A stretch of 64,000 bases of DNA from Novilysobacter antarcticus (GTDB lineage: Bacteria > Pseudomonadota > Gammaproteobacteria > Xanthomonadales > Xanthomonadaceae). The stretch spans positions 434,001-498,000 of the forward strand of contig NZ_JAIEUJ010000002.1 of NCBI RefSeq assembly GCF_019802285.1. Reading direction: 5' to 3'. The notes under the pieces were generated by a model. It had not been told where the DNA came from. It made no database searches and saw only the letters and a program-made list of their open reading frames with translations. Positions within the stretch are counted from its first letter, which is position 1; every line of letters begins with the position of its first letter. Positions 1-8,979 of this stretch are shown one piece after another. Made by a program: the position numbers and the translations under genes.

Positions 1-211
1 CCCTGCCCTTGCGCCCATCAAGGTGGGTGTAGAACACAAACCCACGTTCGTCATGCTGCTTGAGCAGCACCATGCGGGTGGAGGGGCGGGCGCCTAGGGT
101 GGCGGTCGCCACGCTCATCGCGGTGGGATCGGGTTCGCCGGCCTGCCGCGCCTGTTCGAACAGCGCGGCAAAGGTGGCGTTGGCTTCGGACAACAGGTCG
201 ATGGTAGTCAT
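1..211 (-). CDS. pdxH: pyridoxamine 5'-phosphate oxidase, N-terminal part (cut by window edge)
   Basis: Only the first 70 residues are visible; the rest lies left of the window. PdxH is an FMN enzyme that oxidises pyridoxine or pyridoxamine 5'-phosphate to pyridoxal 5'-phosphate in the cytoplasm. The family N-terminus is recognisable: an EPDPTAMSVAT stretch, the PSTRMVLLK segment that contacts FMN in this family, and GFVFYTH. The ATG start at 211 gives the expected distance to these motifs. There is no Shine-Dalgarno; a CACAAT -10-like box ends 6 nt before the ATG, so the mRNA may be leaderless. Identification is firm; full length cannot be checked. Confidence 0.88.
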   Translation of the reverse strand, partial: MTTIDLLSEANATFAALFEQARQAGEPDPTAMSVATATLGARPSTRMVLLKQHDERGFVFYTHLDGRKGR

Positions 212-217
212 GCGCCT

Positions 218-223
218 ATTGTG
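218..223 (-). promoter_or_regulatory. putative -10 box of pdxH (CACAAT)
   Basis: CACAAT on the minus strand, six bases before the pdxH ATG. The spacing would put transcription initiation at or next to the A of the start codon. No convincing -35 was found. It matches the arrangement at several other genes in this window. Confidence 0.4.
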
Positions 224-263
224 GGCCGGATGCGGCGCTAACCGCACCCGTCCGTGACGCAGG

Positions 264-467
264 CTACTGGACGATGAAGTTGACCTTCATGTTGACCCGC
301 CATTCGTTGATGTTGCCTGCGTCGTCGGTCACCACCTTGATTTCGTTGACCCAGGCGCCCTTGATGTTCTTGACCGACTCGGCGGCTTTCTTCAGACCAC
401 GCTGGACCGCGTCTTCCATGCTCTTGTCCGAGGCGGCGTTGAGTTCGATGACTTTTGCGACTGACAT
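264..467 (-). CDS. dodecin family protein
   Basis: A 67-residue protein with the dodecin pattern: short N-terminal strand (MSVAKVIEL), a helix beginning SDKSMEDAVQRGLKKA, then NIKGAWVNEIK and a C-terminal antiparallel strand ending VNMKVNFIVQ. Dodecins form hollow dodecamers that bind and buffer flavin; the Trp in the GAW motif is the usual flavin-stacking position. An AGGAG ribosome site lies 8 nt before the ATG. It sits divergently from aroK and beside flavin-dependent pdxH; the flavin link between the two is inference. Length is typical of the family. Confidence 0.9.
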   Translation of the reverse strand: MSVAKVIELNAASDKSMEDAVQRGLKKAAESVKNIKGAWVNEIKVVTDDAGNINEWRVNMKVNFIVQ

Positions 468-577
468 GGTTGATTCTCCTTTGCACCGGTTTGGCGTTAT
501 GCGACCGGAAGCTCCAACCCTAGCCAGCGCCCTGTGAAAGACGCGCAACAGGCCAAGACCGCCGGCCATTGGCGTCC

Positions 578-583
578 TACAAT
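578..583 (+). promoter_or_regulatory. putative -10 box of aroK (TACAAT)
   Basis: TACAAT followed by seven bases and the aroK ATG, with no Shine-Dalgarno between. This suggests a leaderless aroK-aroB transcript. The -35 region is weak (AAGACC at 17-bp spacing). Confidence 0.45.
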
Positions 584-590
584 CGGCGTC

Positions 591-1142
591 ATGACCGAGC
601 CAGCCCGCGAACCCACCAACATCATCCTCGTCGGCCCCATGGCCGCCGGAAAGTCGCGGATCGGACGCGAGCTGGCCGAGCGCTGCGGCCTGCGCCTGGT
701 GGATGCGGATGCGGAAATCGAGCGCGAGGCCGGCGCCAGCATCGCACTCATTTTCGAACGCGAAGGCGAGGCGGGGTTCCGCAAGCGGGAGCGCGCGATG
801 CTGGCCGGCCTGCTGACACAGGACGGCATGGTGCTTGCCACCGGCGGCGGCGCCGTGCTCGATGCCGGCACCCGCGCACTGCTCTCCGATCGCGGTTTCG
901 TGGTCCATCTGCACGCCAGTCCGGCGACCCAGCTCGCACGCGCGGCGGGGGATACCGGGCGCCCGCTGCTGCAACACCCCGATCCCGCAACGGTCCTGCA
1001 AACACTGGCGATCCAGCGTGATCCGCTGTACGCAGCCGTCTCCGCCATGCGCATCGATACCGATGGCCTTGCGCCGTCGCAGGTCTGCTCGCGGATCGTG
1101 GCGGGACTGCCGACCTGCCTGGGCATCGGAGCCGACGCATGA
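591..1142 (+). CDS. aroK: shikimate kinase
   Basis: Phosphorylates shikimate to shikimate 3-phosphate with ATP in the chorismate pathway. The 183-residue product has the P-loop GPMAAGKS at residues 15-22, the DADAEIE segment with the magnesium/shikimate aspartates near 37-39, an FRKRE arginine motif, the TGGGAV shikimate-binding turn and the GRPLL lid arginine. The frame is open upstream to 534, but the ATG at 591 starts just before the first strand and has a -10 box 7 nt before it. Its stop overlaps the aroB start (ATGA at 1139-1142), the usual aroK-aroB coupling. Confidence 0.95.
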   Translation: MTEPAREPTNIILVGPMAAGKSRIGRELAERCGLRLVDADAEIEREAGASIALIFEREGEAGFRKRERAMLAGLLTQDGMVLATGGGAVLDAGTRALLSDRGFVVHLHASPATQLARAAGDTGRPLLQHPDPATVLQTLAIQRDPLYAAVSAMRIDTDGLAPSQVCSRIVAGLPTCLGIGADA

Positions 1143-2260
1143 GCGCGATCCTCAAGGTCGCCGTCGACGGCGCTCATCCGTACACGATCTCCATTGGCGC
1201 GGGCCTGCTGGACGACGGCGCGTTGCTCGCCGATACGATCCGCGGCCGCCATGCCCTGATTGTCAGCGACAGCAATGTGGCCCCGCTGTATGCCGACCGC
1301 GTGCAGGCCGCGCTTCAGGACGCCCGCCCCGGTCTGGCGATCGCGCGGCTGGTCATTCCCCCCGGCGAGCACGAGAAGACCCTGGGGCGGTTCGGCGAGG
1401 TGCTGGACGCGCTCGCCGCGCTTGGCGCCACCCGCGACGCGGCGGTGATCGCCCTGGGCGGCGGCGTGATCGGCGACCTGGCCGGTTTCGCCGGCGCGTG
1501 CTGGATGCGCGGCATCGACGTTGTCCAGGTGCCGACGACGCTGCTGGCGATGGTCGACTCCTCGGTGGGCGGCAAGACCGCCGTGGACCTGCCGGCGGGC
1601 AAGAACCTGGTCGGCGCGTTCCACCCGCCGCGAGCAGTGATCGCCGATACCTCGGTGCTGCACACGTTGCCGGACCGGGAGCTGCGCGCCGGATTGGCCG
1701 AAGTGGTCAAGTACGGCGCGACAGCCGTCTCGCTGGACCCCGCCGACGCCGGGTTTCTGGAGTGGCTGGAAGCACACGCCGAGGCGCTGCTCGCGCGCGA
1801 GCCGGCGATCATCGCCGAGGCCATCGCGCGCTGCTGCCGATTCAAGGCTGCCGTCGTGGGCCGCGACCTGCTCGAGCACGGCGACCGCGCCCTGCTCAAC
1901 TTCGGCCATACCTTCGGCCACGCCATCGAGGTTGAGCAGGGCTACGCCGGTACCCACGGCGGGGGCCTCAACCACGGGGAAGCGGTGGCGGTCGGAATGG
2001 TTCTGGCGATGCGACTGTCCGCGGCACTGGGGCTCGCCCCGGCCAGCGCCGGTGACCGCCTGCAGCGATTGTTGCAGCGTCTCGAACTGCCCACGACGAT
2101 CCCCATAGGCCTGGCGGCAGATGCGCTGCTGGCCCGGATGCGCTTGGACAAGAAAGCCGACGCCGCCGGCATCCGCTTCATCCTCGCCGACGGCGCGGGC
2201 AGCGCCCGGGTCGTGCCCGGGGTCGACGAGGCCACGGTGCTCGCCGTGCTGGCTGACTGA
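1139..2260 (+). CDS. aroB: 3-dehydroquinate synthase
   Basis: Converts DAHP to 3-dehydroquinate, the second step of the shikimate pathway; NAD- and metal-dependent, cytoplasmic. The 373-residue length is normal. Visible motifs are the NAD-binding [11 protein letters not shown], the [11 protein letters not shown] loop, the [13 protein letters not shown] segment, the EVVKYG catalytic region and the metal-site histidines in [11 protein letters not shown] and [11 protein letters not shown]. The ATG overlaps the aroK stop by four bases, so translation of the two is probably coupled. Confidence 0.97.
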   Translation: MSAILKVAVDGAHPYTISIGAGLLDDGALLADTIRGRHALIVSDSNVAPLYADRVQAALQDARPGLAIARLVIPPGEHEKTLGRFGEVLDALAALGATRDAAVIALGGGVIGDLAGFAGACWMRGIDVVQVPTTLLAMVDSSVGGKTAVDLPAGKNLVGAFHPPRAVIADTSVLHTLPDRELRAGLAEVVKYGATAVSLDPADAGFLEWLEAHAEALLAREPAIIAEAIARCCRFKAAVVGRDLLEHGDRALLNFGHTFGHAIEVEQGYAGTHGGGLNHGEAVAVGMVLAMRLSAALGLAPASAGDRLQRLLQRLELPTTIPIGLAADALLARMRLDKKADAAGIRFILADGAGSARVVPGVDEATVLAVLAD

Positions 2261-2311
2261 ACAGGCCGGGCCAGCGCCCCGGCATCACCGGCTCCCGGCA
2301 GCCCAAGCCCG

Positions 2312-2317
2312 TACAAT
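2312..2317 (+). promoter_or_regulatory. putative -10 box of the WGR gene (TACAAT)
   Basis: TACAAT ends six bases before the ATG at 2324, with no Shine-Dalgarno between. Same leaderless-type arrangement as aroK. Confidence 0.4.
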
Positions 2318-2323
2318 CAGGGC

Positions 2324-2578
2324 ATGCGCCTGCTCCTGCAACAACGACCCGACGACGCCGAGGCGCCCCGCTTCGTGCAGCTGATGTTGCAGCCCGACCT
2401 GCTCGGCGGCTGGACGCTGGTCCGCGAGACCGGCGTGATGGGAGGTCGCAGCCAGGTCCGCCGCGAGCAGTTTCTGGACCATGACAGCGCGATCGCCGCC
2501 CTTGAACGGGCTCGAGACCAACAGCTCAAGCGCGGCTTCCAGCTGATGTTTACCCAGGGAGCCGCGGCGCCCCGCTGA
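2324..2578 (+). CDS. small WGR domain protein
   Basis: An 84-residue protein made almost entirely of a WGR-like fold: [20 protein letters not shown], then a [14 protein letters not shown] turn and a helix [19 protein letters not shown]. In PARP-type proteins WGR domains contact DNA and protein partners; free-standing bacterial WGR proteins of this size are common and uncharacterised. The defining tryptophan is in GGW, while the WGR triplet itself reads TGVMGG, so the motif is degenerate. It stands alone between aroB and hemE with its own -10 box. The role is unknown. Confidence 0.75.
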   Translation: MRLLLQQRPDDAEAPRFVQLMLQPDLLGGWTLVRETGVMGGRSQVRREQFLDHDSAIAALERARDQQLKRGFQLMFTQGAAAPR

Positions 2579-2681
2579 ACCACACCACTCCTGCATCGGG
2601 TGCCGTCCGATCCATTGCGGCACCACCCTGCCGCTTCACCGAGCCCTGCACCGGGCGACGACTTTTCGAGGAACTACAGCC

Positions 2682-3755
2682 TTGTCCATCCAGCCCCAGA
2701 ACGACCGTTTCCTGCGCGCCCTGCGTCGCGAGCCCGTTGACCACACGCCGGTCTGGCTGATGCGCCAGGCCGGGCGCTACCTGCCCGAGTACCGCGCCAC
2801 CCGCGCCCAAGCCGGCAGCTTCATGGGCCTGGCGACGAACCCCGACCTGGCCTGCGAAGTGACCCTACAGCCGCTGCGCCGGTTCCCGCTGGACGCGGCG
2901 ATCCTGTTCTCCGACATCCTCACCATTCCCGACGCGATGGGCCTGGGCCTGCATTTCGTCGAGGGCGAAGGTCCGAAGTTCGAACGCCCGGTCCGCACTG
3001 CCGCCGACATCGCCAAGCTCGGCGTGCCGGACATGGAGAGCGACCTGGGCTATGTGATGGAGGCGATCCGCACCATCCGTCGTGAACTGGACAACAAGGT
3101 GCCGCTGATCGGCTTCTCCGGCAGTCCGTGGACGCTGGCCTGCTACATGGTGGAAGGCAGCGGCAGCAAGGACTTTGCCCGGGTGAAGTCGCTGGCGATG
3201 AACGATCCGGCCGCCATGCACCAGCTGCTGGACGTCACCACGACCGCGGTCATCGCCTACCTGTCGGCGCAGCGCGCCGCTGGTGCGCAGGCGCTGCAAC
3301 TGTTCGACACCTGGGGCGGGGTGTTGTCGCCATCGATGTACCGCGAGTTCTCGCTGCGTTACATGCAGCGCATCGCCGCCGAACTGGAGCGTGGTGAGGG
3401 CGCGGACCGCACTCCGCTGATCCTGTTCGGCAAGGGCAACGGCGCCTACGTCAGTGAGCTGGCCGACACCGGCGCCGAAGGCGTGGGCGTGGACTGGACG
3501 ATCGACCTTGGGGATGCCGTGCGCCGCACCGGCGGCAAGGTGGCGATCCAGGGCAACCTGGACCCGGTCACCCTGTACGCCGATCCGGATGCGATCCGCC
3601 AGCACGTCGGCCGTGCGCTGGACAGCTACCGCGACGGCAACGGCGGCTCGCGCGAAGGGCACGTCTTCAACCTCGGCCATGGCATGTCCCCGGACATGAA
3701 GCCCGAGCATGTCGCCGTGATGGTCGAGGCCGTCCACGAGCTCAGCGCGCGCTGA
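2682..3755 (+). CDS. hemE: uroporphyrinogen decarboxylase (TTG start)
   Basis: Decarboxylates the four acetate side chains of uroporphyrinogen III to give coproporphyrinogen III in heme synthesis. The 357-residue protein shows the family N-terminus [32 protein letters not shown] with the active-site arginines, the [11 protein letters not shown] segment with the catalytic aspartate, [13 protein letters not shown] and the C-terminal [14 protein letters not shown]. The start is TTG at 2682, chosen because it is preceded by GAGGAA at about 9 nt and gives the conserved N-terminus; no in-frame ATG fits. A palindromic element follows 17 nt after the stop. Confidence 0.95.
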   Translation: MSIQPQNDRFLRALRREPVDHTPVWLMRQAGRYLPEYRATRAQAGSFMGLATNPDLACEVTLQPLRRFPLDAAILFSDILTIPDAMGLGLHFVEGEGPKFERPVRTAADIAKLGVPDMESDLGYVMEAIRTIRRELDNKVPLIGFSGSPWTLACYMVEGSGSKDFARVKSLAMNDPAAMHQLLDVTTTAVIAYLSAQRAAGAQALQLFDTWGGVLSPSMYREFSLRYMQRIAAELERGEGADRTPLILFGKGNGAYVSELADTGAEGVGVDWTIDLGDAVRRTGGKVAIQGNLDPVTLYADPDAIRQHVGRALDSYRDGNGGSREGHVFNLGHGMSPDMKPEHVAVMVEAVHELSAR

Positions 3756-3772
3756 GTTGGTGGGGGCGGGAA

Positions 3773-3852
3773 CGAACGCCCTTGGATGTGAATGTCCCCC
3801 GGCACCGATGAGGCCGGTGCCTCCTCCTTTACTTCACACCCAAGGGCATTCG
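3773..3852 (+). repeat. palindromic 3'-UTR element, copy 1 (after hemE)
   Basis: An 80-bp near-palindrome. Arms 3773-3792 and 3833-3852 pair at 18 of 20 positions. The 40-nt core between them begins TGTCCCCCGG, has an inner GGCACCG/CGGTGCC stem and ends CCTCCTCCTTTAC. The core differs from copy 2 at only 3 of 40 positions. It begins 17 nt after the hemE stop, and hemE converges here with the histidine kinase gene. There is no T-run after it, so it is not a classical intrinsic terminator. Confidence 0.85.
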
Positions 3853-3933
3853 CACCCGTCGGTCCACCGTCGCGTTCGCTCCAACATCGAAGTGCCCTGC
3901 ATGCGTTACCTGCGGGCCCATCGCGCGTACCGA

Positions 3934-6900
3934 TCAGCGCGCCGCGGCGAGGGCCTCGCGCAGCATTGCCCCGGTCACCGGCTTGCGCAGGAAGCGATCG
4001 AAACCCGCGGCCAGTGCCAGCGGCTCGGCATCCGTGTCGGCACGCGCTGTCACCGCAATCAGCGGTTGGCTGAAGCCCTGCGCCCGCAACTGGCGCGCGA
4101 GCGACAGGCCGTCGAGACCTGGCAGGTCAAGATCCAGCAACGCCGCGTCGAAGCGGGTCACGCTCGACTCGGCCAGCGCCGCCAGCCCGTGGCCGGCGTG
4201 AACCACCGCATGCCCCTGGCCACGCAGCAGGCCGGCAATCACTTCAGCGACGATGGGATCGTCTTCCACCAGAAGCAGCGACAGGCCGGACGCTTCTTCT
4301 GATGCCAGGGTGCCGGTTTGCGCAGACGTCATTTTGGGCGTTGCAAGTGCAGGCGAGTCGGCCGCTTCGCGCAGCGGCTCTTCCGCGATGACCTCCAGCG
4401 GGAGGCGGACTTCAAAACTTGCGCCTTCGCCGGGGGCGCTGGTGACCTCGATCGTGCCGCCCATGGCTGCCGCCAGCTCCTGGCAGATCGCCAGGCCCAA
4501 GCCGCTGCCGCCGTAGCGTGCTGCGGTGCGCAAGCCGTCGGCCTGCTCGAAACGACGGAACAAGCGCGAGACCTGCTCCTCGTTGAGGCCCGGCCCAGTG
4601 TCGCTGACGCACAGGACCACCCCGCCCGCGTCGGCGGGTGCGATTCCCAGCCGGATGGAGCCACGCTCGGTGAACTTCACCGCGTTGCCGATCAGGTTCA
4701 GCAGGATCTGCCGGATCCGCACGGCGTCGCCGCGCACCCGGCGCGGGGTCGCAGGATCGCGGTCCACCACGAACTTCAGGCCACGGGCCTCCACCAGGGG
4801 CGCGCTCATCTCTGCCAGCTCGTCCATCAGGGCGTGCAGATCAAACTCGTCGGTCGCCAGCTCCAGCTTGCCCGACTCGATCCTGGCCAGATCCAGCGCA
4901 TCGTTGACCAGTCGCAACAGGTGCTCGCCGGCGCGGTGGATGGAGGTCGCGTAGCTGCGCTGCCGGGTGTCCAGGTCGGTTCCGAGCAGCAGCTCGCTCA
5001 TGCCCAGCACGCCGGTCATCGGGGTCCGCACCTCATGGCCGAGGGTGGCCAGGAAACGGGTCTTGGCCAGCGACGCCTCATGGGCGACCTCGCGCTCGTG
5101 GTCGGCGCGCTTCCACGCCTGCCGCCGCTCGATCCGTCGACGCGACTCCAGCATCACCCACCACGCCATCAGCAGCAGCAGGCAAACCAGCGCAATCCGC
5201 GCCTGACCCGTCTGCCACCACGGCGGCTGGACCCGGAAGTGCAGCACCTGTTCCGCCGCCTGGTTGCCGACCGCGTCCTGCGCGCGGGCACGCAGGGTGT
5301 ACTGGCCTGGCGCCAGGCCGGCAAAGATCCGCTCACCCTGGGCGCCGTGGTCCACCCAGTCGTGGTCATAGCCGTCCAGCATCGTTACATAGGCATTGGC
5401 CTTGGGCTTGTCGTAGGCGAGCAGGCGAAGCTGCACGCGCAGTTCGCGATCGCCCGGCGCCAGCGCCAGAGGTCCCTGCAGATCCATCGGCACCCAACGG
5501 CCGTCACGCCGCACCTCGAACCCGTCCCAATGCAGTGGCGAGCGGATCGGCGGCAGGTCGTCGGCAAGACTGTCGACCATCACCACACCGCCGTCGGCCA
5601 GGGCCGAAACCATCACCCCATCCGGCGTCTGCACCAGCGTGCGATTGACGAACTCCTGGCTGCGCAGGCCATCGAAGAGGCCGAAGTGACGGGTCTGCCC
5701 GGTGCCCGGGTCCCAGCGATACAGGCCGCGCGGGGTCGAAAGCCAGACCCGACCCTGCTGGTCGACCTGCAAGCCGGCTCCCTCGACGGGCGGGATGCCC
5801 TGCCTCGCGCCGACAGTGTCCACGGCGAACCAGCCGTCACCGCCGCGCCGATAGTGCTCAAGCCCGGAAAGCCGCTGCAACCACAGGTCATCGGCGCCAG
5901 CAAACCCCAGCGCAAATACCCGCCCGTCGCCGCCTATACCAGGCACCGGGTTGAAGCGACCTTCTTCCGCGCTCCATCGCAGCACTCCATCGGCGCCAGC
6001 AAACCATGGCGCGCCACCGGCGTCGAACGCCATCGCGTGATGGTCTCCCACCCCCAGCCCGTGCGCGGCCCCCGGAGGCACAGTCAGCAAAACCCGTCCC
6101 GTGGTCAGCTCACGCTGCTGTACACCGGCGCCGGCGAATGACATCCACAACGTCCCGTCGGGCGCCAGATCCATCAACGTCAATGGACCGGGCAGGGATG
6201 CGTCGGGCGAACCGTCCTGCCCCCAGCGCCGGACTGCGCCTTGCCTGTCGACCCGCACCAGTTCGCGACGCTGGCCGATCCACAGACGGCCGGCGGGATC
6301 TTCGCAAAGTGCGTATGAGCCCATGCCCTGCAACGCTGCGACGGTTTCGGGCTCTGCCGGTATCAGAAGCCCGTCCCGGTCCAGGCGCTCCAGTTCGGCA
6401 CGCACTCCCCCCAGCCAGACCCCGCCGTCCCGGGCCGGTGCAATGGCGCTGTACAGGTCGGCCGACAGGTCATCCTGGTCACGGCTGAACTGGGCGATCC
6501 GGCGCCAGTCCGGCGGCAGGTAGCCCAGCCCGACCCCCGGCACCGGAATCCAGATCGCGCCGCTGTCCTGCTTGACCATCTCGCCGATCGCAATCGCCGG
6601 CCCCTTGGCACCGATCGGCACAGGCACCGGCACCTGACCTTCAACCACGCGCCACACTTGTCGCTGGCTCGAGATCCACAGCTCACCGTCCTCGCCCGGC
6701 AGCATGTTCAGGATCGCGTTGGGCTGCTCGAACATCGCCGACCAGAGCGGCTGCTCCCATCCGCCGTCACCGGTGCGACGGAAAACCCCCTCTGCCGCCC
6801 CCACCCACAGCCCGCCGTCAAATGCCGTCAGCGAATAGATCAACGGGGTCGCGTGCCCCCCGGGCAGCGCCACGCGCTCGAAATCGGTTCCCGTCCACCG

Positions 6901-7506
6901 CGCCAACCCCTTGGTGGTCCCTGCCCAGAGCACGCCCTGCTCGTCCACCACCAGCGTCAGGACGATGTCGGCCGGCAGGCTGCGCGGGTTTTCCCCGCTC
7001 GCCGTGAATCGGGTGATGGTCCCGTCCGCGGCCATCCGCGATACCCCACCGCCGTAGCCACCCATCCAGAGCGCGCCCTCATGGCTCGCCAACGCCCAGA
7101 TGTCGTCGCTGCCGATTTCCGGATGAGTGGCCAGGCGGTAGTGGCGGAAGCTTTCATGGGCGCGGTCGAGCACGCTCAGGCCGTGGCCTTCCGGGGCCAC
7201 CCAGATGCGGCCCTCGGGATCGACGTGGACGAGGGTCACGTAGTTGGCCGAAAGCGAGGCGGGATCGGCCGGATCGTGGCGCCATACCTGCATGCCGACA
7301 CCGTCATAGCGCGCCAGACCGTCGGTGGTGGCGAGCCAGAGAAAGCCGTCGTCGTCGAACTTCAGGCTCTTGACGGTGCTCGATGGGAGGCCGGCGGCCA
7401 CGTCGATATGGCGCAGACGCGGAATCTCGGGCACCCGTGCCCCGGCCTCTGATACCGGCAGCAGCCAACATGCGGCCAACAGCAGCCACGCAATGATGTG
7501 TCGCAT
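3934..7506 (-). CDS. hybrid sensor histidine kinase with two-component propeller and receiver
   Basis: A 1190-residue membrane signalling protein. In order: an N-terminal signal segment (IIAWLLLAACWLLP), about 650 residues of regulator-propeller blades with repeated WLATTDGLARYDG- and LWAGTTKGL-like units, a Y_Y_Y domain (YDHDWVDHG), one membrane helix (ALVCLLLLMAWWVML), a HisKA domain with phospho-acceptor His near residue 824 in LATLGHEVRTPM, an HATPase domain (NAVKFTERG, DTGPGL, GGSGLGLAI), and a C-terminal receiver with acceptor Asp near 1125 in LLDLDLPG. The periplasmic propeller presumably senses a ligand, often polysaccharide-derived in this class; the ligand is unknown. The ATG at 7506 has GGAGGG just upstream. 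There is no separate DNA-binding regulator beside it. Confidence 0.9.
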   Translation of the reverse strand: MRHIIAWLLLAACWLLPVSEAGARVPEIPRLRHIDVAAGLPSSTVKSLKFDDDGFLWLATTDGLARYDGVGMQVWRHDPADPASLSANYVTLVHVDPEGRIWVAPEGHGLSVLDRAHESFRHYRLATHPEIGSDDIWALASHEGALWMGGYGGGVSRMAADGTITRFTASGENPRSLPADIVLTLVVDEQGVLWAGTTKGLARWTGTDFERVALPGGHATPLIYSLTAFDGGLWVGAAEGVFRRTGDGGWEQPLWSAMFEQPNAILNMLPGEDGELWISSQRQVWRVVEGQVPVPVPIGAKGPAIAIGEMVKQDSGAIWIPVPGVGLGYLPPDWRRIAQFSRDQDDLSADLYSAIAPARDGGVWLGGVRAELERLDRDGLLIPAEPETVAALQGMGSYALCEDPAGRLWIGQRRELVRVDRQGAVRRWGQDGSPDASLPGPLTLMDLAPDGTLWMSFAGAGVQQRELTTGRVLLTVPPGAAHGLGVGDHHAMAFDAGGAPWFAGADGVLRWSAEEGRFNPVPGIGGDGRVFALGFAGADDLWLQRLSGLEHYRRGGDGWFAVDTVGARQGIPPVEGAGLQVDQQGRVWLSTPRGLYRWDPGTGQTRHFGLFDGLRSQEFVNRTLVQTPDGVMVSALADGGVVMVDSLADDLPPIRSPLHWDGFEVRRDGRWVPMDLQGPLALAPGDRELRVQLRLLAYDKPKANAYVTMLDGYDHDWVDHGAQGERIFAGLAPGQYTLRARAQDAVGNQAAEQVLHFRVQPPWWQTGQARIALVCLLLLMAWWVMLESRRRIERRQAWKRADHEREVAHEASLAKTRFLATLGHEVRTPMTGVLGMSELLLGTDLDTRQRSYATSIHRAGEHLLRLVNDALDLARIESGKLELATDEFDLHALMDELAEMSAPLVEARGLKFVVDRDPATPRRVRGDAVRIRQILLNLIGNAVKFTERGSIRLGIAPADAGGVVLCVSDTGPGLNEEQVSRLFRRFEQADGLRTAARYGGSGLGLAICQELAAAMGGTIEVTSAPGEGASFEVRLPLEVIAEEPLREAADSPALATPKMTSAQTGTLASEEASGLSLLLVEDDPIVAEVIAGLLRGQGHAVVHAGHGLAALAESSVTRFDAALLDLDLPGLDGLSLARQLRAQGFSQPLIAVTARADTDAEPLALAAGFDRFLRKPVTGAMLREALAAAR

Positions 7507-7626
7507 CCATCCCTCCAGTGCGGCGCGCGCGAGCCCCCGCGCCGTGCGTCCCTTCCCCGGACGCACATTCAATGATTGTGGGCGCCGGGGCAAGTCGCGG
7601 CCCACCACTGCGACGCGCGACCTGTC

Positions 7627-7632
7627 TAGAAT
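7627..7632 (+). promoter_or_regulatory. putative -10 box of the first yceI gene (TAGAAT)
   Basis: TAGAAT, then seven bases, then the ATG at 7640 with no Shine-Dalgarno. It lies in the 133-bp divergent gap shared with the histidine kinase gene. Confidence 0.45.
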
Positions 7633-7639
7633 CGGTCGC

Positions 7640-8398
7640 ATGCACGGCAAACCGCCCACGCCAGACCGCATCGACCCGCGTGTGTCCATCAGCGGCGCGC
7701 GGGTTTGGCATGCGCGCACCCTGGCGATTGCGCTGGGGCTCTGCAGCACGCTGACGGTGGCGATTCCGGCAAGCGCGAAGGACGCCCCGAGCTGGGTGCT
7801 CGATCCGGTCCACACCCGGGTGATGTTCGCCGTCTCCCATGCCGGCTTCTCGCAGGCACTGGGCACCGTATCGGGCAGCACCGGCACCCTTGTGTTCGAT
7901 CCCGACGACTGGGGTCTCACCCGGCTGGACGCCACGGTTCCCCTGGAGCGCGTGGATCTGGGTGACCCGTCGTGGAATCGCGCAGTACTTGCGCCACGCC
8001 TGCTGGATGTCCAGTCATACCCGATGGCCAGGTTCACGTCCGAAAGCGCGTTCCCGAGCGACGACGGTAACGTCCACGTGTGCGGCCAACTGACGCTGCA
8101 CGGCGTTACCAGACCGCTGTGCATGGACGTCACCGTCAATGCGGTCAAGCGGCATCCGATGCCACCGTTCCGACGCACCGCCGGCTTTTCGGCCACCGCC
8201 GTACTGAGCCGAAGCGACTTCGGCATCACCGCCTGGCCGTCGGTCATTGGCGATGACGTGACCCTCCGGATCGAGGCGGAAGCCGTGCGCTCCCGCGTCG
8301 CCGGCGAACCTGTTCACGACGAGGGTGGTGATTCCGGACCGGAGACGGATGCCGAGGTCGAACCCACACCAGAACCCGAACCCGGAGCTGCGCTATGA
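7640..8398 (+). CDS. YceI family periplasmic protein with acidic C-terminal tail
   Basis: A 252-residue exported protein of the YceI family, lipocalin-like beta-barrels that bind long isoprenoid or quinone-like lipids. A long N-terminal segment leads to a signal peptide (TLAIALGLCSTLTVAIPASA). The YceI start follows: SWVLDPVHTRVMFAVSHAGFSQALGTV, then LDATVPLERVDLGD, FTSESAF and VCGQLTLHGVTRPL. After the domain comes an unusual tail rich in Glu and Pro (EVEPTPEPEPGAAL). The ATG at 7640 sits 7 nt after a -10 box. Its stop overlaps the cytochrome b561 start, making the first gene of a three-gene operon. Confidence 0.88.
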   Translation: MHGKPPTPDRIDPRVSISGARVWHARTLAIALGLCSTLTVAIPASAKDAPSWVLDPVHTRVMFAVSHAGFSQALGTVSGSTGTLVFDPDDWGLTRLDATVPLERVDLGDPSWNRAVLAPRLLDVQSYPMARFTSESAFPSDDGNVHVCGQLTLHGVTRPLCMDVTVNAVKRHPMPPFRRTAGFSATAVLSRSDFGITAWPSVIGDDVTLRIEAEAVRSRVAGEPVHDEGGDSGPETDAEVEPTPEPEPGAAL

Positions 8399-8979
8399 GC
8401 CTGAAAAACCCCGTCGACCGCTGGGGTCCAGTGAGCCAGTTCCTGCACTGGACCATCGTGGTGGTGTTCCTTGTCATGGCCGCCATCGGCCTTTCGCTGG
8501 ACAGCCTGCCAAAGTCACCGAGCTACTTCTGGGTGTTCAACCTGCACAAGTCCCTCGGCCTGACCCTTCTCACGCTGGTGGTGATCCGTCTGGCGTGGCG
8601 GCTGTATGCCGGTGCGCCAATCCCGATCGCAAGCATCCCCGCGTGGCAACGGATGCTCGCGCGCGTCACCCATTGGTTGCTGTACGCGCTGATCATCGCG
8701 ATGCCACTCTCCGGCTGGCTCTTCGACTCCGCCAGCGGGCTGCGTCCGCTGCGCTGGTTCAACCTGTTCCAGGTTCCCAAACTCATCGCACCCAATACCG
8801 GTGTGCGCGAAATCGCCCGCGACGCCCACGGCTGGATCTTCTGGGTGCTGGTGCTGTTGATCCTCATGCACGCCGGCGCGGCGCTCTACCACCACTACTT
8901 TGTCGGCGACGCCACGCTGCGGCGGATGCTGCCCGGCCGCCGCACGCCTCCCGCCTCTTCCCAGCGGACTTCCCGATGA
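8395..8979 (+). CDS. cytochrome b561 family membrane protein
   Basis: A 194-residue protein with four membrane helices and a di-heme b561 pattern: QFLHWTIVVVFLVMAAIGL, NLHKSLGLTLLTLVVIRLAWR, VTHWLLYALIIAMPLSGW and IFWVLVLLILMHAGAALYHHYF, each carrying candidate heme-ligand histidines. The family transfers electrons between quinols and acceptors in the inner membrane. Start and stop overlap the two flanking yceI genes (ATGA on both sides), so the three are translationally coupled. The E. coli yceJ-yceI pair is the known parallel. Electron donor and acceptor are not shown by the sequence. Confidence 0.92.
   Translation: MSLKNPVDRWGPVSQFLHWTIVVVFLVMAAIGLSLDSLPKSPSYFWVFNLHKSLGLTLLTLVVIRLAWRLYAGAPIPIASIPAWQRMLARVTHWLLYALIIAMPLSGWLFDSASGLRPLRWFNLFQVPKLIAPNTGVREIARDAHGWIFWVLVLLILMHAGAALYHHYFVGDATLRRMLPGRRTPPASSQRTSR

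Noticed and set aside
3773-3852. Palindromic element as an integron attC site
   Set aside because: Long imperfect palindromes suggested it, but the GTTRRRY/RYYYAAC ends of attC are absent and no integrase or cassettes are present.
7507-8247. Upstream extension of the histidine kinase frame into the yceI gene
   Set aside because: The extension is antisense to yceI and precedes the signal segment; ATG 7506 with GGAGGG is the natural start.
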